Of a stretch of DNA of 64,000 nt, positions 58,461 to 64,000 are shown one piece after another; positions within the stretch are counted from its first letter, which is position 1, and every line of letters begins with the position of its first letter. The notes below the pieces were generated by a model, which saw only the letters and a list, made by a program, of their open reading frames with translations, ran no database searches and had not been told where the DNA came from. A program made the position numbers and the translations under genes. The DNA is taken from positions 113,212,010-113,276,009 of the forward strand of contig CP092863.1 of the NCBI GenBank assembly GCA_030710605.1, read 5' to 3'. The stretch is from Cordylochernes scorpioides. Its lineage: Eukaryota; Arthropoda; Arachnida; Pseudoscorpiones; Chernetidae.

Positions 58461-58840
58461 GCAACGTTTGAAAGAATACTCAGGAGATTCTCTCTCTCAC
58501 CAACGATTTAATAGCTTTAGGCCCTAGTGATTTAATTTCAAGTAAGGACACATATATAAAATTTAATTTCCTTTGTAAATATATTTTGGATTTCATTAAG
58601 AAAAATGGTCTTTGATGTAACGATCTCAAGGAAATATTGGACATATTATATGGCTGTAAACAATATATAGGTGTATGCGTGTATATGTGTGTATATATGT
58701 ATATATTTTAAATTTAACGATGTAACTGTAAATAAAATTCAAAAAATATCTCTATATGTAAATAATATTTATGAATCTTTCTAAGTTACTTTCTGTGTAT
58801 CTTTCCATGTTGAATATTTTCTTTGTTATATTTGTATGTA
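58460..58840. other. AT-rich, probably LINE 3' UTR
   Basis: Between the ribozyme relic and a LINE tail. No coding signal. Contains a GTATATGTGTGTATATATGT run. Confidence 0.35.
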
Positions 58841-58845
58841 CATTT

Positions 58846-58898
58846 AGCGCAAGTGTCCCTAGGGGGACATAGCGTTTTGAATTGAAATAAATAAATAA
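58846..58898 (+). repeat. Non-LTR retrotransposon 3' terminus
   Basis: AGCGCAAGTGTCCC, hairpin-forming with GGGGGACATAGCG, then GAAATAAATAAATAA. The same terminus occurs inverted at 59393-59436. Confidence 0.65.
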
Positions 58899-59392
58899 CC
58901 AAACTTTTGTATCTTCACAGTCTAAAGAGTTAAAAAATAGGGAAGAAAAGAAAAACCAAACGACGCGATGAATAAAATCGTCAATTATATAGAGTATAGA
59001 TTATATTGTGATGGAATATTTTTATCATTTTATAAATAGATTACTAATTTTAATATTTTGCTACACGACAATTTTAACTCGTTGCCGCTTTATGTAAATT
59101 ATATTTAATCTCGTGGGGGTCAAAATAAACTACCATTGACGTTTGTCTTTCCTAATTTTTCAACGTGTGATGACGCTCAGGCCTTCTTTTTAAAAAATCT
59201 ACTATATCTATATATAATTATTACTATAAAATAGCATTATCAATATTTTAAAAATATATTATGGTTGGGCAAAAACTCTCACTGGGCGAAGCCGGATCAC
59301 ACATTTGTCAATAGTACCACTACATTTATAATGTTGGTCCTACAAAGCCTATATATAAAATTTCTATAAATATATTTACTAATTACAACTAT

Positions 59393-59770
59393 TTTATTTC
59401 CAAAGCGCTATATCCCGCAAGGGATACTTGCGCTAAACAAGGAGAAAAGTTTATTTACATAAGTTATTTACATTATTCGACGCATGAAAACATTAGAGAT
59501 CCAGATTTTCTAGAAAGTTTAGAATGTATTTACAAAATGAATTGAACTTTAAATATGATTTTTTATCGGAAATCAAATCGTTAAGTTCACAAACAACTAG
59601 TTCATTCTTCATTCTATAATATGACATAATACAAATTGACCTATTCTAGGCTCTTTTCTCTCTGCCAAACATCTGAGCATGCTGGGCAATCGATCAGTAG
59701 ATGTCTTGATGTTTGTTCCTCAATACCACAAAAGCAAATTGAAACCTCCACTGCCTTTATTCTATTTTAA
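59393..59770 (-). pseudogene. Non-LTR retrotransposon ORF2 C terminus and 3' end
   Basis: On the minus strand about 59745-59640 encodes a zinc motif CFCGIEEQTSRHLLIDCPAC followed by SDVWQREKSLE and a stop, the usual CCHC tail after reverse transcriptase in jockey/R1-like elements. The 3' UTR runs to AGCGCAAGTATCCC and GGGATATAGCGCTTTGGAAA near 59393, matching the tail at 58846-58898. 5'-truncated. Confidence 0.65.
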
Positions 59771-59889
59771 AAACTTTTGAAATTTCCATGGTTTGTAACA
59801 AATTGAGTATTATAAAAATTTACTAAGAATTATTTAAATTGAGCGCCAGCTATATAAGAAGGTGACAGCCCAATAAAATATAATTCTGA

Positions 59890-59940
59890 TAGACTAAACT
59901 GCTGAAACCTCTGGGAGGATTCAAACCATTGATGATTAGT
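59890..59940. mobile_element. Foldback-family fragment
   Basis: ACTGCTGAAACCTCTGGGAG followed by ATTGATGATTAG resembles the arm motif of the 30.9-kb foldback element. Diverged. Confidence 0.4.
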
Positions 59941-60040
59941 GCACATTAGAAAGTTGTTTTATTTGAAAAATAGCAGTGTGTGAATATATACCAAACCTTT
60001 TACGTGTAATCTAATCGTACAGTTAAGATGTCATTTGCAC

Positions 60041-60087
60041 AAATTGACCTATTCTAGGCTCTTTTCTCTCTGTCAAACATCTGAGGT
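60041..60087 (-). repeat. 47-bp duplicate of the LINE fragment
   Basis: ACAAATTGACCTATTCTAGG and CTCTTTTCTCTCTG recur here from 59632-59678 with one change. Probably a second insertion fragment. Confidence 0.6.
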
Positions 60088-60089
60088 TG

Positions 60090-61265
60090 TGCTGAAAGCT
60101 ATGACGTAGATATTATATGACACTCTTTTAGCAACTAGTTAAATATTCTTACTTCCACGACAATGTCAGAAAACTTTATATCATGCCAACTGAACCAGTA
60201 GTGTGATTGGCCCCTCAAGTGATAACCCCACATCACGCGCTGGCGCGTGATCAGCAGCGAAGTAGAAAATGTATAGCATCATTAACCGTATACCATCAGG
60301 GAATTAGAGTTTATAGAAAGAAAACAGGATTAGAACCTGGTTCGAAGAAATACAAGCTTTCCATTGAAGGCTAAAAATTACCTCAATATTAGATAGAATC
60401 TTATATTTTACTAAAATGGAGATAAGTATTGCTAGATGATACTGACACTTTCTAAATACACATGAAAAAGTTAATGTACGTTATCAATCTGGGAAAACAT
60501 CCGCTATATGCTGGCTTTTCAAAACTACTAGGAAACATCCTCAGAATGTACTGGCACGATACATCTCCACAATGAGAGACGAAATTTAAAAATAATGCCA
60601 GGGAAAGGAAGGATTGGTTGAATTTCATTAAAACTATTTTTATTTTTTAAACATAGCTTGTTCAATAAAATACTATCGGGGATGTGCGATAATGGCGGCA
60701 AAAGATCATCCTGACAAAAGAGGCCAACAATATGGTAACTTCTCGAATTCCTTGGTACGGTCACAAGTCAGTTTGATGACATCATGTGGAAGCATATTAA
60801 ATTCTATTATTAAAGGTAATTTGTGATAACTAGATAACATGTCTTCCACAACCTATGAAATCTGCCACCAAGGAAATATCGTGAATATGCAGCCAATCTC
60901 CACAAGAAGGCACCTCCATCGTCTGAAATGAATAGGTGCCCTCGCCTGCTCCTATTTAACGTGGTAGACACAGGGACTGTAGGATGGATCTGGTAGAATT
61001 TCTATCCAAAACAAGCAACAGGTTGTTTCATAACTGCGTTTGTGAAAGGCCCAGCGTTTTCCTGCAACAACACCACTCAGGAAGGCAGAAGTCCTGGATG
61101 CTTGTTTTGATAGCTTCTCTTACGTAAACGGTGATAGTCTGGCAGTAGCGTGTAGCTGTGATCGCTGAATCCTGTGATAGGAATGAATATTCAGTAAAAC
61201 ATGTTCAATTACTACAATAATAACAGTATAATTATTATTATTATATAAGTGTAGTAAAGTCCAAT
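60090..61265. other. Intergenic DNA, no gene assigned
   Basis: 60900-61150 is GC-richer, and its minus strand hints at coding (VREAIKTSIQDFCLPEW) but with stops. It may be another decayed transposase. I could not match it to a family. Confidence 0.35.
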
Positions 61266-61279
61266 ACAAAATTAGGGCG

Positions 61280-61345
61280 TTAGGGCTGATTTAAATGGCG
61301 AGACCGCGCTGAGAGGGTTCACCACTGGTGAACAAGACTCCCCCA
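61280..61345 (+). mobile_element. Foldback-family fragment
   Basis: GGCGAGACCGCGCTGAGAGG, GTTCACCACTGGTGAACAAG. One diverged arm of the family at 30.9 kb. Confidence 0.55.
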
Positions 61346-61437
61346 ATCTTTTCTCACCGCAATAATGATATAGGAGGACTATATTTTATCTGAAAAAGAA
61401 AAACTCGACCTAAATTAGTTTATTATTATTTTTTTTA

Positions 61438-62366
61438 CGAGGGTTGTCCGTAAAATAAGTTCCACAGAGGTTTTTCATACAGAAAAACAGGTTTATTTGC
61501 CCTGAACTATACATTTTCGAAAATATCAGACTTTTTCATTTTTCTACATATTCCCCGTTTCGTTCGACGCATATTTGCATTCGGTATACCCACTTATGGA
61601 ACCCAGAGTCAAAGAACTCTGCTGCCTGGCCTCGTAGAAAGCCTAAAACCGCTTCTTTCAACTCGTCATCGTCCTGGAATTGGGTTCCTACCAGGTTTTT
61701 CTTCAAATCGGGGAAGAAATGGAAGTCAGTAGGAGCTACGTCCGGGCTGTAAGGTGGGTGTGACACCAATTCCCATTCAAATTCTTCGATGAGGGCAGTG
61801 GTTTGATGGGCGGTGTGCGGCTGAGCGTTGTCGTGGTGGACACGCACCCCTTTGGTTAACATCCCTCTCCTCTTGTTCTGAATCGCGCGTCGAAGTTGTT
61901 TTAAGGTCTCACAGTACCGGTCGAAATTGATTGTTGTACCCTGACGCATAAAGTCGCAAAACAATAGGCTCTTTCGGTTCCAAAAGACGGTAGCCATAAT
62001 TTTCCCGGCAGAAAGTGTTTGTTTAAACTTTAGAGGTTTCGGCGAAGAAATGTGCTTCCACTGCTTGGATTGCTCCTTTGTCTCCGGTGTGGTGTGGTGT
62101 ACCCAGGTCACATCACCAGTAACGATCGAATCCAAGAATTCCTCTCCGTCAGTTTTGTGGCAATCGAGAAATTTCTGGGCCGCATCAACCCGCTGCCGTT
62201 TATGGTCTTCAGTCAGCATTTTCGGAACCCATATTGCGCAGACCTTTGAATACCCTAAATGTTCACGCAAAATCTTGTCGATGGTGGTTTTACTGACATC
62301 AGGAACCAAATCGCAGAGCTTCCGTACAGTGGTGTTCCGTGGAACTTATTTAACGGACAACCCTCG
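61438..62366 (-). mobile_element. Internally deleted mariner transposon with near-perfect TIRs
   Basis: CGAGGGTTGTCCGTAAAATA at 61438 and, on the other strand, CGAGGGTTGTCCGTTAAATA from 62366: about 27 bp with one mismatch, TA on both sides. 929 bp, about 370 bp shorter than a full mariner. Confidence 0.92.
61536..62338 (-). pseudogene. Mariner (DD34D) transposase lacking its N terminus
   Basis: The open minus-strand frame begins within the second helix-turn-helix (KLCDLVPDVSKTTIDKIL) and runs uninterrupted to EYVEK. All catalytic blocks are present: VTGDVTWVHH (first Asp), VHHDNAQPHTAH (second Asp), PPYSPDVAPTDFHFFP (third Asp), with 34 residues between the last two. The catalytic domain shows no frameshift or stop in about 260 codons. 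The first ~80-90 residues, which bind the TIR, are deleted, and no ATG suits the remaining frame. It should be unable to bind its own ends, while keeping an intact catalytic domain. Confidence 0.9.
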
Positions 62367-62369
62367 TAT

Positions 62370-62800
62370 TTAGACGGCGTGCTAATGGCTTATGTTGTAT
62401 AATAATTATTAGGGAACTTTTGTGGTCGAAGAAGAGAGTTAACATGAATTTATAGTTACGAAAGGATTCTGACACAGGAGGCTCTGCACCTGAAATTTTA
62501 TATCGTGTGTCATATGTTTCATGCCTGAAGCAAAGGGTTTCTCTCATACCAGTAACGATCCTTTCCAGAAATCCTGAGTCCATCCAATTTCGAACAAGAA
62601 GTTATTCTGCGATTTTTTTCTTTCTAAGAATCTGTCAATGAGTCTTTTTCTTCCGTAGTTGCAGTTCCCGCTTTAATATTTCTGCTACAGAACCTTTAGA
62701 CACATGAAGAGCATGGCCTGCAGTGGATATAACAATTTCCTTCGATGATATCTAGCACGCGCTTCTGCTTAACGGTATCGATCACAGTCTTTTGCGCTCC
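62370..62800 (-). pseudogene. Second mariner relic, different subfamily
   Basis: On the minus strand ISTAGHALHVSKGSVAEIL (helix-turn-helix), then DSGFLERIVTGMRETLCF (from IVTGDETWCF) and YKFMLTLFFDHKSS (from VKVMLIVFFDHKG). Stops and shifts throughout. It ends exactly where the 61.4-kb mariner begins, so that element probably inserted into it or beside it. Confidence 0.65.
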
Positions 62801-62809
62801 AGAACAATG

Positions 62810-63215
62810 CGAATCCTCAAGCGGCGTTCTGATTAAGTCGAATTGACTGCAGCATTTGCATATAGGCTGTGGAGATGACTGCCGTAGATGTCTCCGTTGG
62901 GTACACTTTTCTGCCCATAAAGCTGTATTATAGCTCTCGATGCTTCTTGGGACGAATTAACGAAACTACGCGTCACTTTGAACGAAGGAACTGTGCATAA
63001 ACTAGTTATATTTTAAGTATAAAACTTGACGTATCAAAATAAATGAGTGCATTGTTATTCTAAATCCGTACCATGCGCGTGCTCAGGGCATATGGAAATT
63101 CAGGAGAGAGAGGTGGGGTACTAAACTTACTCATATACTACACCGAGTATTAGCCCTCACGAACGCAGCTCCGCATGAATAAGAAAGAGCAACTCCTGGT
63201 TGTGTAACTAAATCT
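62810..63215. other. Intergenic DNA, possibly 5' part of the mariner relic
   Basis: Moderate GC. No frame I can assign. Confidence 0.3.
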
Positions 63216-63221
63216 TGCTGA

Positions 63222-63300
63222 TATCAGAACGCCATCTATCGAACAAAATATCAACTGAACGTTAATTTTTATTTACGTATATTAGACAATACCCTTTCTT
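63222..63300 (-). mobile_element. Hammerhead family 2 relic without ribozyme
   Basis: On the minus strand TCAGTTGATATTTTGTTCGA then TAGATGGCGTTCTGATA, matching 58420-58456. No core motif. Confidence 0.5.
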
Positions 63301-63304
63301 CAAT

Positions 63305-64000
63305 CAACAATAAAAACCAATCAACGTTCACGTTTCTGGTTGTTGGACATGATCAGAGTAATGGAGGACCAAAGTGGTCTCAACATTCCATTCTATTTCA
63401 TGAAATGAGCATTGAAGACTACATGCCTCTGGATACGATAAGTAATGCTTAACAAATATATATATATACTCGTATATTATGTTACAATTCTGATTTTCTT
63501 TCTCTTTACCTTATTGCAACTTTTTAAACATACTCGATCAAATAATGAAATGGTGATTTTTCTCTGAATATAGTCGAAATGGAGGCCGTTTTTTTGTGTA
63601 AATTTGTGTAAATAATATTACAAAAATATAAAGAAGGTCACATAAATTGTATTTCAAAATAGACATTTTATCATTCTCCAATGAAATGTTGATTATGGCT
63701 TTATAACATGCAAGCTTCATCAATGTAAGAACTGGAATATAATTTTTTTCTAATCGCCGATGTGTCAACAGAAACTGTCATCAGGTTGACTTCTATAATG
63801 GCGGCTTATTAACTAACTGACTGATGAAAGTATTGTTCTTCAATAGACATGATGGCTTCCGGCATACGGCTTTGTTATAAGGAAACCTACGTTTTATATA
63901 ACTCCTTCTCTGAAAGCTGTGGTAACAATGGAGCCAGTAATCTGTGGTAATTGCAGCTTTTGGATACTCCATCTACATAATTATTTCATTTGTTTCACAA
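63305..64000. other. AT-rich intergenic DNA
   Basis: No gene or repeat recognised. Confidence 0.45.

Overview
This is a eukaryotic, very AT-rich, repeat-dominated window, almost certainly from an arthropod. The pointers are a GC-rich 5' exon of a mitochondrial-clan cytochrome P450 resembling the ecdysteroid Halloween enzymes, many mariner, maT and Tc1 relics, tRNA-derived SINEs, Ty3/gypsy and non-LTR retroelement fragments, and long tandem arrays. A crustacean such as a copepod would fit, but that is inference and no gene fixes the species.

Only two segments look like real host protein-coding sequence. At 10590-10942 (minus) there is the first coding exon of a P450 ending in a consensus splice donor. 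At 56726-57322 (minus) there is a 198-codon intronless open frame of unknown function, with a TATA-like box and initiator upstream. Both stand out by GC content from the AT-rich surroundings. Everything else I can support is mobile or repetitive.

Layout. 0-1 kb: 60-bp minisatellite. 1-10 kb: mostly anonymous AT-rich DNA with one small inverted-repeat element carrying a hammerhead-like core. 10.6-11 kb: P450 exon. 12-19.5 kb: foldback element, a decayed gene of an uncharacterised family, two MITE copies whose left ends have expanded into tandem arrays, and a pogo-like MITE. 20-23 kb: an internally deleted mariner, ribozyme relics and a SINE. 24-36 kb: tRNA-like retroposon, miniature LTR retrotransposon, foldback elements, non-LTR tail and mariner relic. 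37.7-40 kb: 85-bp satellite. 42.8-46.5 kb: Tc1 relic followed by a 136-bp satellite. 47.6-51 kb: a cluster of elements containing hammerhead ribozymes. 52.7-57.9 kb: maT transposon, gypsy relic, the unknown gene and a LINE fragment. 58-63.3 kb: LINE tails and mariners.

The most notable system is a set of interspersed elements that encode type I hammerhead ribozymes. Two copies (49349-49403 minus; 49965-50018 plus) retain every core element I can check by hand: CUGANGA, stem II, GAAA, a UH cleavage site, a 6-bp stem I with an internal loop and a 4-bp outer stem. Their helix III strands are self-complementary (ACCATGGT; ACGCGT), which suggests they fold as dimers. At least five more copies are decayed. 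Both good copies lie between direct repeats of their own element. That resembles the ribozyme-bearing terminal repeats of Penelope-like retroelements, although no reverse transcriptase of that class is in the window. A second unusual element combines a tRNA-like cloverleaf with an extended acceptor helix and a 14-bp target-site duplication.
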